Shown: positions 42,073 through 54,169 of the stretch, in pieces
How the letters are laid out: each line of letters starts with the position of its first letter
Numbering within the stretch: the stretch's first letter is position 1
Origin: Angustibacter sp. Root456
GTDB taxonomy: Bacteria; Actinomycetota; Actinomycetes; Actinomycetales; Angustibacteraceae
NCBI RefSeq assembly: GCF_001426435.1
Contig: NZ_LMER01000001.1
Location: forward strand, 194,751 to 258,750
Length of the DNA stretch: 64,000 bases
Direction: 5' to 3'
Program-made: the position numbers and the translations under genes
Notes under the pieces: generated by a model
The model's database searches: none
What the model saw: the letters and a program-made list of their open reading frames with translations, nothing else
What the model was told of the DNA's origin: nothing

Positions 42073-42102
42073 GAGGGTCCTTCCGTTCGAGGGGATGAGT
42101 CA

Positions 42103-42108
42103 ACGATA
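42103..42108 (-). promoter_or_regulatory. -10 box (TATCGT) for atpC
   Basis: TATCGT on the minus strand lies 30 bases before the atpC start, with a ribosome-binding site between. It lies in the short space after the HIT-like gene. Confidence 0.4.
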
Positions 42109-42152
42109 CCGGCTGGGCGCAGGCGATGTGGACGCAGGTCGCCCACCAGCGC

Positions 42153-42773
42153 TCAGCGGGCGGTGCCGCCGTACGACGCGGCCAGGGCCCGCGCCACGGC
42201 CTCGGCGTCCGCGCGCACGTGCTCCGCCGGCGTCGGTGGCAGCAGGTCGTCCCAGACCAGCAGGAACGACCCGCGCAGCTGCGGGACGTCGGCGAGCCGG
42301 GCGAAGAAGAAGACGTGCAGGTGCGCTCCCCCGTCGCCGAACCGCAGCACGTGGCAGCGCGCGATGTTCGGGAGCGCCTCCACGGCGCGGGCCAGGTGCA
42401 CCTGCAGCACCCCCAGCTCGCCTGCCAGCGCGTCGGGCAGGTCGGCGAGGTCGTGGTGCGCGAGCGGCTGCAGCATGAGCACCAGCGGCGCTCCGCTCGC
42501 AGGAAGCGCGATCAGCCGCCAGTGCTCGTCGCGCCACACCTCGGCGTCGTCGGGCTCGTCCGCGGACACCCGCTGGCACGCTCCGCAGGGACGATCGCCC
42601 TCGCCGCTGCGCGCGGTCTCCGGCGACGGTGGCTCCAGCGCAGCGATCCGCAGCCCGTCGGTCTCGAAGGGGAACGTTCCCCAGGACTGCAGCGCCTGCA
42701 GGGCCTGCGCCCGCCACGCGTCGTCCGTCGCCGCCGTCACCCGCTCGTACAACTCCTGCGCCGTCTCAGCCAC
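42153..42773 (-). CDS. HIT-like protein
   Basis: The 206-residue protein has CGAC near residue 63, WRLIALPASGAPLVLMLQPLAHHDLADLP and, in the middle, GDGGAHLHVFFFARL with a HxH that resembles the histidine triad of HIT nucleotide hydrolases. The third histidine is replaced. It is probably a divergent nucleotide- or galactose-1-phosphate-uridylyltransferase-like enzyme. TAGGGT lies 6 bases before the GTG, so it has its own leaderless promoter, inside the atpD-atpC interval. Confidence 0.72.
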   Translation of the reverse strand: MAETAQELYERVTAATDDAWRAQALQALQSWGTFPFETDGLRIAALEPPSPETARSGEGDRPCGACQRVSADEPDDAEVWRDEHWRLIALPASGAPLVLMLQPLAHHDLADLPDALAGELGVLQVHLARAVEALPNIARCHVLRFGDGGAHLHVFFFARLADVPQLRGSFLLVWDDLLPPTPAEHVRADAEAVARALAASYGGTAR

Positions 42774-42779
42774 CCGCCG

Positions 42780-42785
42780 ACCCTA
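42780..42785 (-). promoter_or_regulatory. -10 box (TAGGGT), leaderless promoter
   Basis: TAGGGT on the minus strand lies 6 bases before the GTG of the HIT-like gene at 42773. Confidence 0.5.
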
Positions 42786-42827
42786 TCGACCGTTCGCGCG
42801 CTGGACGCGATGAGTGCCTACCGGCAT

Positions 42828-43334
42828 CTACTCCTGGCGTCCCTGAACGGCGTCGCTCGCCAGGACGACACCGTGTTCCATCTCGACCAACCGGTCCTCG
42901 GCCAGCGCGAGCAACCCGGCGCGCATCCGCCTGGCGAGCCGCTCTACGAGGTGGTCTCCCAGGTCCTCTGGCGCCACGAACGCGAATGACCGCAGCTCCT
43001 CCCTCGCGAGCAGGATGCGAGCACCGTCGAGGACACCGCCGTCGTAGAGGAACATCATCGACTCCGTGCGGTCGGGCTCCGGCCCTTGCCACTCGATGAC
43101 CAGAAGCCTGCCAAGCGACAGGTCCGCGCTGAGTTCCTCTGACAGCTCGCGAGCACAAGCCGCTCGGGGCGATTCGTCCGCCTCCACCACACCGCCCGGA
43201 ACCTCCCAGTGGTCCTGGTAGGTCGGCTCGACAATGAGCACCTGACCATGCCTGTCGCGAATCAGCGCGCCCGCGCCCATGCGCTTCGCGGGCCTGCTGT
43301 TCCGGTGAGCGATGAGGTCGACGGCGTCCGGCAT
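42828..43334 (-). CDS. NUDIX hydrolase
   Basis: The 168-residue protein has a complete NUDIX box, GGVVEADESPRAACARELSEEL (residues 47-68; pattern G-x5-E-x7-RE-x2-EE), preceded by WEVPGG and followed by LVIEWQGPEPDR. It hydrolyses a nucleoside diphosphate linked to another group, such as a damaged or signalling nucleotide. TAGTGT lies 6 bases before the ATG. It sits between atpD and atpC, where the conserved gene order has none. Confidence 0.87.
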   Translation of the reverse strand: MPDAVDLIAHRNSRPAKRMGAGALIRDRHGQVLIVEPTYQDHWEVPGGVVEADESPRAACARELSEELSADLSLGRLLVIEWQGPEPDRTESMMFLYDGGVLDGARILLAREELRSFAFVAPEDLGDHLVERLARRMRAGLLALAEDRLVEMEHGVVLASDAVQGRQE

Positions 43335-43340
43335 CAGTCG

Positions 43341-43346
43341 ACACTA
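43341..43346 (-). promoter_or_regulatory. -10 box (TAGTGT), leaderless promoter
   Basis: TAGTGT on the minus strand lies 6 bases before the ATG of the NUDIX gene at 43334. Confidence 0.5.
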
Positions 43347-43385
43347 GTGCTGGATTGTCCGTCGGGGGCCGCTTGCCGCCGGCTG

Positions 43386-43406
43386 TGGTCTGGCGTGCAT
43401 GATCAC
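43386..43406. repeat. dispersed repeat, core CGTGCATGATCAC (copy 2)
   Basis: Twenty-one bases are identical to 56889-56909; the 13-base core also occurs at 35310. It lies in the space between atpD and the NUDIX gene. Confidence 0.7.
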
Positions 43407-43443
43407 CGGTGTCGTACGGGGCGAGGGAGAGGCGCGACGAACA

Positions 43444-43515
43444 GCGAAGGCCGGTACCTCGCAGGTTCGCGTCAAGGAGCTTGCGACAGCGAACCGGAGA
43501 GGTGCCGGCCTTCGC
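43444..43515. terminator. long hairpin after atpD (27-base arms)
   Basis: Arms 43444-43470 and 43489-43515 match at about 24 of 27 positions (outer GCGAAGGCCGG), with an 18-base centre that itself contains CAAG-GAG-CTTG. It lies 38 bases after the atpD stop, so it probably ends the atp transcript there. A mobile palindromic element (MITE-like) is an alternative. Confidence 0.7.
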
Positions 43516-43552
43516 GGAGCGGAACCCAGCCAACGGCTGGTTCCACGCAGGA

Positions 43553-47630
<4,078 letters not shown>

Positions 47631-47717
47631 CGTGGTGCCTGCCTTCTGTTCTGTCTCGTGGTGCTGGCTGTCAATGGTTCTGGGGTGGTGCGGTGTGCCG
47701 GTGGCCGACGGGGGGTA

Positions 47718-48533
47718 TCAGCCCGCCAGGCGCCGGCGGACGTCGTCGAGGCGGCGCGACACGGTGCCGTCGAGCACCTCGTCGCCGATCTCGATCCGGA
47801 TGCCGCCGAGGACGTCGGGGTCGACGTCGACGTTCAGCTGCACGGCCTTGCCGTAGAGGTCCTTCAGCGCCGCCGCGAGGCGGTCGCGCTGGTCGGCCTC
47901 GAGCGGCAGGGCGACCTTGACGTGGGCGACGAGCTGCTCGCGCCGCTCGGCGGCCAGGCTGATGTAGCGCTCGAGCCCGTTCGCCAGGTGCAGACCGCGA
48001 CCGGCCAGCACCGCCCGGCGCACGAGCGTCAACGTCTCGGGCGCCGCCTTGTCGGCCAGCAGGCGCTCGACCAGGTCGGCCTTGCTCTGCGTCGGCGCGG
48101 CCCGGTCGGCCAGCGCCCGAGCCAGCGCCGGGTCGGCGTCGACGAGCCGCTCGAACCGGAACAGCTCGTCCTCGACGCGGTCGGCGCGGCCGGCCTTCTC
48201 CGCGCTGGCCAGCACGGACTCGGCAGCGAGGTCGTCGGCGGCGTCGGCGAGGTCGCGGCCGCGCGACCACCGCGACCGGACGAGCTCGCTGACGAGCTCG
48301 ATGACGTCGGCCGAGGCCTTGCCGGTCAGCAGACGCTGCACGAGGGTGACCTTGGCGTCCGCGTCGTTCGACGGGTCGGTGAGCGCGCGGCGCAGCGACG
48401 GGTTCGCGTCGAGCACGTCGATCACCCCGAACAGCGCCGCCCCGATGGCCGCACCGTCGGTGCCGGCCGCGCCCAGGAGCGAGCTCAGTCGCTCCTGGGC
48501 CGCGGCCAGCGACTCACGGCTGCTGCCCTGCAT
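47718..48533 (-). CDS. atpH: ATP synthase F1 delta subunit
   Basis: The 271-residue protein is typical of actinobacterial delta in length. The C-terminal half has SLAAERREQLVAHVKVALPLEADQRDRLAAALKDLYGKAVQLNVDVDPDVLGGIRIEIGDEVLDGTV, the conserved family block. It joins the peripheral stalk to the top of F1. Its ATG shares one base with the atpF stop. Confidence 0.94.
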   Translation of the reverse strand: MQGSSRESLAAAQERLSSLLGAAGTDGAAIGAALFGVIDVLDANPSLRRALTDPSNDADAKVTLVQRLLTGKASADVIELVSELVRSRWSRGRDLADAADDLAAESVLASAEKAGRADRVEDELFRFERLVDADPALARALADRAAPTQSKADLVERLLADKAAPETLTLVRRAVLAGRGLHLANGLERYISLAAERREQLVAHVKVALPLEADQRDRLAAALKDLYGKAVQLNVDVDPDVLGGIRIEIGDEVLDGTVSRRLDDVRRRLAG

Positions 48534-49129
48534 CAGGAGTCCTGCCCGGCAGGCTCCGCCGCGACGGCTACCCGCTCGACGTTGCCGGCCTCGAGGTCGG
48601 CGAGGAAGCGCTCGACGGTGCGCCGCTGGCGCGCCTCGTCCTCGAGCGACTCCCCCACGACCTTGGACGCGAGCTGGGTCGCGAGCGTGCCGACCTCGGC
48701 GCGCAGCGCGATCACGGCCTGCTGACGCTCGGCCGCGATCTGGGCGTGGGCCGAGGCGACGATGCGCTCGGCGTCGGCCTGGGCCTTCTCGCGCAGCTCG
48801 GCGATGATCTGCGCGCCCTCGGCGCGCGCGTCCTCGCGGATCTTCGAGGCCTCGGCGCGCGAGTCGGCCAGCTGGGCGCGGTACTGCTCAAGCAGCTCGG
48901 CCGCCTCGGCGTTGGCCTTGTCGGCCTCCTCGATCTGGCCCTCGATGGCCGCCGCGCGCTCGGCGTACATCGTCTCCAGCCGAGGCACGACCTTCTTGGC
49001 CACGATCCAGTACAGGATGGCGAAGGCGATGATGCCGAAGATCAGCTCACCGGGGTGCGGGATGATCGGGTAGGCGTTCGCCCAGCCGCCCTGGTCACCC
49101 TCGGCCGCGAGGATCGTTGCGAGGTGCAC
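48533..49129 (-). CDS. atpF: ATP synthase F0 subunit b
   Basis: The 198-residue protein has an N-terminal helix (GELIFGIIAFAILYWIVAKKVVPRLETM) and a long charged coiled coil (ADKANAEAAELLEQYRAQLADSRAEASKIREDARAEG), the stator stalk. It is followed without gap by atpH. Confidence 0.95.
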   Translation of the reverse strand: MHLATILAAEGDQGGWANAYPIIPHPGELIFGIIAFAILYWIVAKKVVPRLETMYAERAAAIEGQIEEADKANAEAAELLEQYRAQLADSRAEASKIREDARAEGAQIIAELREKAQADAERIVASAHAQIAAERQQAVIALRAEVGTLATQLASKVVGESLEDEARQRRTVERFLADLEAGNVERVAVAAEPAGQDS

Positions 49130-49166
49130 GGGGATCTCCTGGTGTTGCGGTGGTCAGGGAGCGGGG

Positions 49167-49448
<282 letters not shown>

Positions 49449-50240
49449 TCAGTGCTCGTCGGCGAGGGCGCCGGCGATGTAGATGGCGGCCAGCAGCGTG
49501 AAGATGTAGGCCTGCAGGAACTGCACGAGGATCTCGAACACGGTCATCACGAAGCCCAGGATCAGCGAGCTGCCGCCGGCGATCTTGAGGCCGAACGAAC
49601 CGTGGGTGAGCATGTACTCGCCGCCGCCGATGAACAGCACGAGGAGCAGGTGGCCGGCGAACATGTTGCCGAACAGTCGCAGCGCGAGCGTGACCGGCCG
49701 GGTGAACATGTCGGTGATCAGCTCGAGCAGGAAGATCGGCGGGATGAGCCCGGCCGGCAGTCCCGAGGGCACGAGGGACTTGAAGTAGCCGACGAAACCG
49801 CGCTTCTCGATGCCGATCCAGTGGTAGACCACGAAGACGACGATCGCGAGCACCGCCGGGAAGGCGATCCGGCTCATCGTCGGGAACTGGATCACCGGGA
49901 CGACGCTGAACAGGTTGTTGAGCAGGATCAGCGTGAAGAGGGTGAACAGCAGCGGCATGAACCGCAGGAAGTCGTGGCTGCCAATGACGTCGCGGCCCAG
50001 CCCGTTGCGGATCATCCCGTAGGTGACCTCGGTGGCGGCCTGCTTGCGGCTCGGCACCACGGTGAGCTTCTTGGTGCCGGCGAGCAGCAGCCAGGCGATG
50101 ATCGCGACCGACAGCAGGATGACGATGGACGCGCGGGTGACCGCGAAGGCGCCGTCGCCGATCAGCGGCTGCCAGAAGTCCTTGACGCCCGGGGTCTCGT
50201 ACGTCGAGCCCTCGGCGGCAAGAGCGGCCAGCGTGCTCAC
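49449..50240 (-). CDS. atpB: ATP synthase F0 subunit a
   Basis: The 263-residue integral membrane protein has VTLALRLFGNMFAGHLLL with the essential arginine and the terminal EILVQFLQAYIFTLLAAIYIAGAL. It provides the half-channels. The GTG has GAGGAG 5 bases upstream. Confidence 0.96.
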   Translation of the reverse strand: MSTLAALAAEGSTYETPGVKDFWQPLIGDGAFAVTRASIVILLSVAIIAWLLLAGTKKLTVVPSRKQAATEVTYGMIRNGLGRDVIGSHDFLRFMPLLFTLFTLILLNNLFSVVPVIQFPTMSRIAFPAVLAIVVFVVYHWIGIEKRGFVGYFKSLVPSGLPAGLIPPIFLLELITDMFTRPVTLALRLFGNMFAGHLLLVLFIGGGEYMLTHGSFGLKIAGGSSLILGFVMTVFEILVQFLQAYIFTLLAAIYIAGALADEH

Positions 50241-50349
50241 AGGATCTCCTCAGCAGGCAGGGTGTTCGGAGTGCGGGTGTGCGAGGTGCAGGGGAAGCAG
50301 CGGGACCCGGCGGGTGGGCGCGCGGCGGCGCCTCGACGGGCGGCCGGGG

Positions 50350-50568
50350 TCAGTGCGTACCGTACCGGAACCAGATCAGGTACAGCGACAGCCCCATCCC
50401 GGCGACCAGACCCACTGGGAGCAGGAACGAGGTGCCCAGCCAGCGGTCGAGCAGCCAGCCGAGGCCGCCGTACACCAGCGGCCCGGCGAGCAGGTACGAG
50501 AAGGACCGCCAGGCGCGATTGGCCTCGGCGCCCGGACGCTCGCCGTCCGGCGGCTTCGTGGAGCTCAT
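50350..50568 (-). CDS. AtpZ/AtpI-like small membrane protein
   Basis: The 72-residue protein has two helices, LLAGPLVYGGLGWLLDRWLG and LLPVGLVAGMGLSLYLIWFRYG, matching the AtpZ/AtpI family that helps c-ring assembly and magnesium uptake. It occurs at the usual place before atpB. Confidence 0.85.
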   Translation of the reverse strand: MSSTKPPDGERPGAEANRAWRSFSYLLAGPLVYGGLGWLLDRWLGTSFLLPVGLVAGMGLSLYLIWFRYGTH

Positions 50569-50589
50569 GTCGGCATCCAGGGTACCCGG

Positions 50590-51069
50590 TCATGACCCAC
50601 CCCCGCCCCCGCCGGACTCGCCGTCGGGGTTTTCGGCCTGGGGTGCCACGAGCACGCGCATGCGTGTGAAGGCGCGCATCTCGAAGGCCAGCCACACGAC
50701 CGTGCAGCCGATGATCGACAGCGCGAGCGCCTGGCCCGACAGCCAGGAGGCGCTCTGCAGGACGATCATCGCGATACCCAGGGCGAGGATCTTGCCGGTG
50801 TAGGTGGCCAGCACGACGGCCATGACCGCGGTGGGCTGCAGGTGCGCCGTCTGGCGCATCACGAGCAGACTGAGCGAGAAGAAGACGACGACCAGACCCG
50901 CGCCCAACGCGGCCGAGGTGGCGGTCCGCGCTCCCCCGAGGCCGGCGGCGAGGGTGACGGCGATGACACCCACCACGAGCGTCGCAACGAGCGAGCCGCG
51001 CAGCATCGTCGTGAACTGCTCGCGCGTGCGCGCGGCGCTCTCGGAGTGCGGACGGACGTCCTCGGCCAT
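50590..51069 (-). CDS. ATP synthase I-like membrane protein
   Basis: The 159-residue protein (start ATG 51069; a GTG one codon upstream is possible) has four helices near residues 23-47, 52-71, 80-103 and 109-131, and ends in a glycine run. It fits the ATP synthase I / atpI position as first gene of the atp cluster in actinobacteria. Upstream lie a CRP-type palindrome and hairpin. Exact role unknown. Confidence 0.8.
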   Translation of the reverse strand: MAEDVRPHSESAARTREQFTTMLRGSLVATLVVGVIAVTLAAGLGGARTATSAALGAGLVVVFFSLSLLVMRQTAHLQPTAVMAVVLATYTGKILALGIAMIVLQSASWLSGQALALSIIGCTVVWLAFEMRAFTRMRVLVAPQAENPDGESGGGGGGS

Positions 51070-51110
51070 CACGGGGGCCTGCCTCTCGGCGGCTCGGGGG
51101 TGGTCTTCGG

Positions 51111-51155
51111 GCGGGCTGGACTGCTTGTGAATGCTATCACAAGCAGTCAGCCCGC
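51111..51155. terminator. long hairpin containing a CRP-type site, upstream of the atp operon
   Basis: Arms 51111-51130 and 51137-51155 match at 19 bases with one bulged G, around a 6-base loop. The hairpin lies 18 bases after the stop of the secreted-protein gene, so it is a good terminator for that gene. Its centre is TGTGA-N6-TCACA (51126-51141), the consensus of CRP/GlxR-type regulators, 57-72 bases upstream of the first atp gene. Either or both roles are possible. Confidence 0.6.
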
Positions 51156-51172
51156 CCTACCGGCCGACAGCG

Positions 51173-51544
51173 CTAGAAGATCCGCTTCCACCCACCGCAG
51201 GTGGCCACGGTGAACGTCGACTTCTTGCACTCGTTGATCTCGGCGTGCGGGGACGTCGTGGTCAAGGTGAACCCGACGCTGGTGTTGACGCCGTTGTTGT
51301 TGTCGATCTTGTGCGCACAGCACTCCGTCGAGAAGCGCACGTACAAGAAGACGTACTTGCCGTCGCCACCCGTGTCGTACACGCGGCCCGACATGACGGT
51401 GACGCCACCGGACGTCGAGTACGTCCCGCTGGCCTGAACCCCGCTGATGCAGCAGCTGGACCAGGATGACTGGGCATAGGCCGGGCTCGTCGCACCGACG
51501 AGCGCGAGCACTGCCAGGACCGCGCCCACAACGAATCGCTTCAT
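51173..51544 (-). CDS. small secreted cysteine-rich protein
   Basis: The 123-residue protein has a clear Sec signal peptide (MKRFVVGAVLAVLALVGATSPAYA, cut likely after residue 24) and a mature part of about 99 residues with six cysteines (CC, CC, C, C). GGGAGG lies 4 bases before the ATG. The base composition is lower in GC than that of its neighbours. No family is recognised, and the gene interrupts the usual wecA-atp order. Disulfide-rich secreted factor is the best guess. Confidence 0.75.
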   Translation of the reverse strand: MKRFVVGAVLAVLALVGATSPAYAQSSWSSCCISGVQASGTYSTSGGVTVMSGRVYDTGGDGKYVFLYVRFSTECCAHKIDNNNGVNTSVGFTLTTTSPHAEINECKKSTFTVATCGGWKRIF

Positions 51545-51717
51545 CTTTCCTCCCGAGAGCCCCGAAGGGCGAGCCAGACCTCACCGGACCGGCCCCATCT
51601 CTGGAGGTCGAAAGTGATGACGGCCGGCGCCGTGTACCGCGCCACCCGCGCCAGTCAGGGTCACCGTAGGGGTAACTCACAAAACAGACAAAGATGCTTT
51701 TTCGTGCAAAGAAAACG

Positions 51718-52839
51718 TCAGTGCCGGCGGCTGTCGTCTCTGCGTGCACGCCGCGCTACCGGGGCAGCGACGGTCGTGGTGACCGCCAGGAGCGCGAGGG
51801 CCACGATCACCACCACGGCCCAGCGCAGTGGGAGCAACGCGAGCGCAGCGGTGCCGAGCCCCACGAGCGCGGCCCACAGGTAGAGCACGATCACCGCACC
51901 GGCGTGGCTGTGGCCGAGGGACAGCATCTGGTGGTGCAGGTGCTGAGCGTCCGGCTGCCACGGAGACCGGCCGGCCCGCGTACGCCGCACGATGGCGAGC
52001 ACGAGGTCGAGCAGGGGCACGACGAGCACGGCCACCGGCATGAGCACCGGGAACAGGTAGACCAGCTGCCGCGGCAGGTCGCCCGAGGTCACGCCCTGAG
52101 GATCGATGTTGCCCGTGAGCGAGATCGTGGCCGCCGACAGCAGCAACCCGATCAGCATCGCCCCGGTGTCGCCCATGAAGATCTTGGCCGGGTTGAAGTT
52201 GAACGGCAGGAAGCCCACGCAGCACCCGATGAGCACGGCCGCCACGAGCGCCGCGACCGAGAACACGTTGGCGGAGTAGTCGCGCGAGATCGAGTAGGCG
52301 TAGCTGAAGAAGCCGACGGCGGCGATCCCCGTGATGCCGGCCGCCAGGCCGTCGAGCCCGTCGACGAAGTTCACCGCGTTCATCGTGGTGACCACCACGA
52401 GCACCGTGATCGCCACGAGGGCCGTGGTCGGCAGGTAGGTGACGCCGAAGATCGGCAGCGAGAGCATCTGCACGCCTTGCTGGGCCATCACCCCGGCGGC
52501 CAGCAGCTGCCCGGCGAACTTGGCCCAGGCCTCCAGGCCCCAGATGTCGTCGACGACCCCGAGGGCGACCACCAGCACGGCCCCGATGAGCACCGCCCGC
52601 AGGTCGGTCGAGTCGTGGGTCACCTGCGACAGCCGGGGCAGGTGGGTGGCCACGAGCAGTGCCACCGCCACGCCCGCGAACATGGCCAGACCACCTAGGC
52701 GAGGCATGGGCACCGCGTGGACGTCGCGGTCACGCACCGCCGTCATCGCACCGCGCCGGACGGCCACCGTGCGCACCAGGGGCGTGGCGACGTACGTGAC
52801 CGCTGCGGCCACCAGCAGGACGAACAGGTACTCGCGCAC
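51718..52839 (-). CDS. WecA/Rfe-type polyprenyl-phosphate sugar-1-phosphate transferase
   Basis: The 373-residue membrane protein has the MraY/WecA pattern with about eleven helices: RLGGLAMFAGVAVAL, VDDIWGLEAWAKF, MNAVNFVDGLDGLAAG (catalytic aspartates), FNFNPAKIFMGDTGAMLIG and the cytoplasmic loop with DAQHLHHQML. It transfers a sugar-1-phosphate, usually GlcNAc-1-P, onto undecaprenyl or decaprenyl phosphate for wall polymer synthesis. It lies in its conventional place between glyA and the atp operon. Confidence 0.9.
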   Translation of the reverse strand: MREYLFVLLVAAAVTYVATPLVRTVAVRRGAMTAVRDRDVHAVPMPRLGGLAMFAGVAVALLVATHLPRLSQVTHDSTDLRAVLIGAVLVVALGVVDDIWGLEAWAKFAGQLLAAGVMAQQGVQMLSLPIFGVTYLPTTALVAITVLVVVTTMNAVNFVDGLDGLAAGITGIAAVGFFSYAYSISRDYSANVFSVAALVAAVLIGCCVGFLPFNFNPAKIFMGDTGAMLIGLLLSAATISLTGNIDPQGVTSGDLPRQLVYLFPVLMPVAVLVVPLLDLVLAIVRRTRAGRSPWQPDAQHLHHQMLSLGHSHAGAVIVLYLWAALVGLGTAALALLPLRWAVVVIVALALLAVTTTVAAPVARRARRDDSRRH

Positions 52840-52848
52840 GCGCGCCCG

Positions 52849-54126
52849 TCAGCCGTGCGGGTACGCCGGGAAGGCGCTCACCAGCTCGCTCACCTCGGCG
52901 CGCACCTCGCGCGCCACGGCGTGGTCGGGGTCGCCGTCCGTCTCCTTGACGGCCCGCGCGATGAGCGCGGCGACCCGCGTCATCTCGGCCTCACCCATCC
53001 CCTGCGTGGTGACCGACGGGCTGCCGACGCGGATGCCGGACGCCACGCTCGGCGGCTGGGGGTCGTTGGGGATCGCGTTCTTGTTCAGCACGATGCCAGC
53101 CGCGTCGCAGCGGGCCTCGGCGTCCTTGCCGGTGACGCCGGTGCTCGCGAGGTCGAGCAGCGCCAGGTGCGTGTCGGTGCCGCCGGTGACCGGGCGCATG
53201 CCGTGGTCGGCGAGCCCCTGGGTAAGGGCCTGGGCGTTGGCGATGACCTGCCGCGCATACTGCTGGTACTCCGGCGTCATGCACTCCTTGAGGTTCACGG
53301 CCTTGGCCGCGACCGCGTGCATGAGCGGGCCGCCCTGCATCATCGGGAACACGGCCTTGTCGAGCTTGGCCGCGTGCTCGGCCTTGCAGACCAGCGCGCC
53401 ACCGCGGGGGCCGCGCAGCACCTTGTGCGTCGTGAACGTGACGACGTCGGCGTAGGGCACCGGGCTCGGGATCGCCTTGCCGGCGACCAGGCCGATGAAG
53501 TGCGCGGCGTCGACCATGAGGATCGCGCCGACCTCGTCGGCCACCTCGCGGAAGGCCTTGAAGTCGATGAGGCGCGGGATCGCCGAACCGCCGCAGATGA
53601 TCATCTTCGGGCGGTGCTCGCGGGCGAGGTCGCGGACCTGGTCGTAGTCGATGTCCTCGGTCTTCGGGTTGACGCCGTAGTGGACGGCGTTGAACCACTT
53701 GCCGCTGAACGACACCTTGGTGCCGTGCGTGAGGTGGCCGCCGTGCGGCAGGCTCATCGCGAGCACGGTGTCGCCCGGGGCGCAGAACGCGCCGTACGCG
53801 GCGATGTTGGCGCTCGCTCCCGAGTGCGGCTGCAGGTTGGCGTGCTCGGCGCCGAACAGCTCCTTGGCCCGCTCGATGCCGAGCTGCTCGGCCTTGTCGA
53901 CCTCGGCGCAGCCGCCGTAGTAGCGGCGCCCCGGATAGCCCTCGGCGTACTTGTTGCTCAGCGTCGAGCCGAGCGCCGCCAGCACCGCCGGCGAGGTGAA
54001 GTTCTCGCTCGCGATGAGCTGCAGGCCACTGCGCAAGCGGTTGAGCTCACCGAGCACCACCTCCGCGATCTCGGGGTCCTGCTGCTGCAGGGCGTCGAAG
54101 TCCGGACCCCAGAAGGTGTCGCTCAT
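52849..54126 (-). CDS. glyA: serine hydroxymethyltransferase
   Basis: The 425-residue PLP enzyme has LIASENFTSPAVL, GYPGRRYYGG, the lysine motif VTFTTHKVLRGPRGG and GGTDTHLALLD. It makes glycine and methylene-tetrahydrofolate from serine. The ATG at 54126 is chosen because GGAG lies 8 bases upstream; an in-frame GTG 9 bases earlier overlaps that site. Confidence 0.96.
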   Translation of the reverse strand: MSDTFWGPDFDALQQQDPEIAEVVLGELNRLRSGLQLIASENFTSPAVLAALGSTLSNKYAEGYPGRRYYGGCAEVDKAEQLGIERAKELFGAEHANLQPHSGASANIAAYGAFCAPGDTVLAMSLPHGGHLTHGTKVSFSGKWFNAVHYGVNPKTEDIDYDQVRDLAREHRPKMIICGGSAIPRLIDFKAFREVADEVGAILMVDAAHFIGLVAGKAIPSPVPYADVVTFTTHKVLRGPRGGALVCKAEHAAKLDKAVFPMMQGGPLMHAVAAKAVNLKECMTPEYQQYARQVIANAQALTQGLADHGMRPVTGGTDTHLALLDLASTGVTGKDAEARCDAAGIVLNKNAIPNDPQPPSVASGIRVGSPSVTTQGMGEAEMTRVAALIARAVKETDGDPDHAVAREVRAEVSELVSAFPAYPHG

Positions 54127-54169
54127 GGTCGTCACTCCGGTGTGGTGAGCTGGCTGGCGAGGACGCCCG

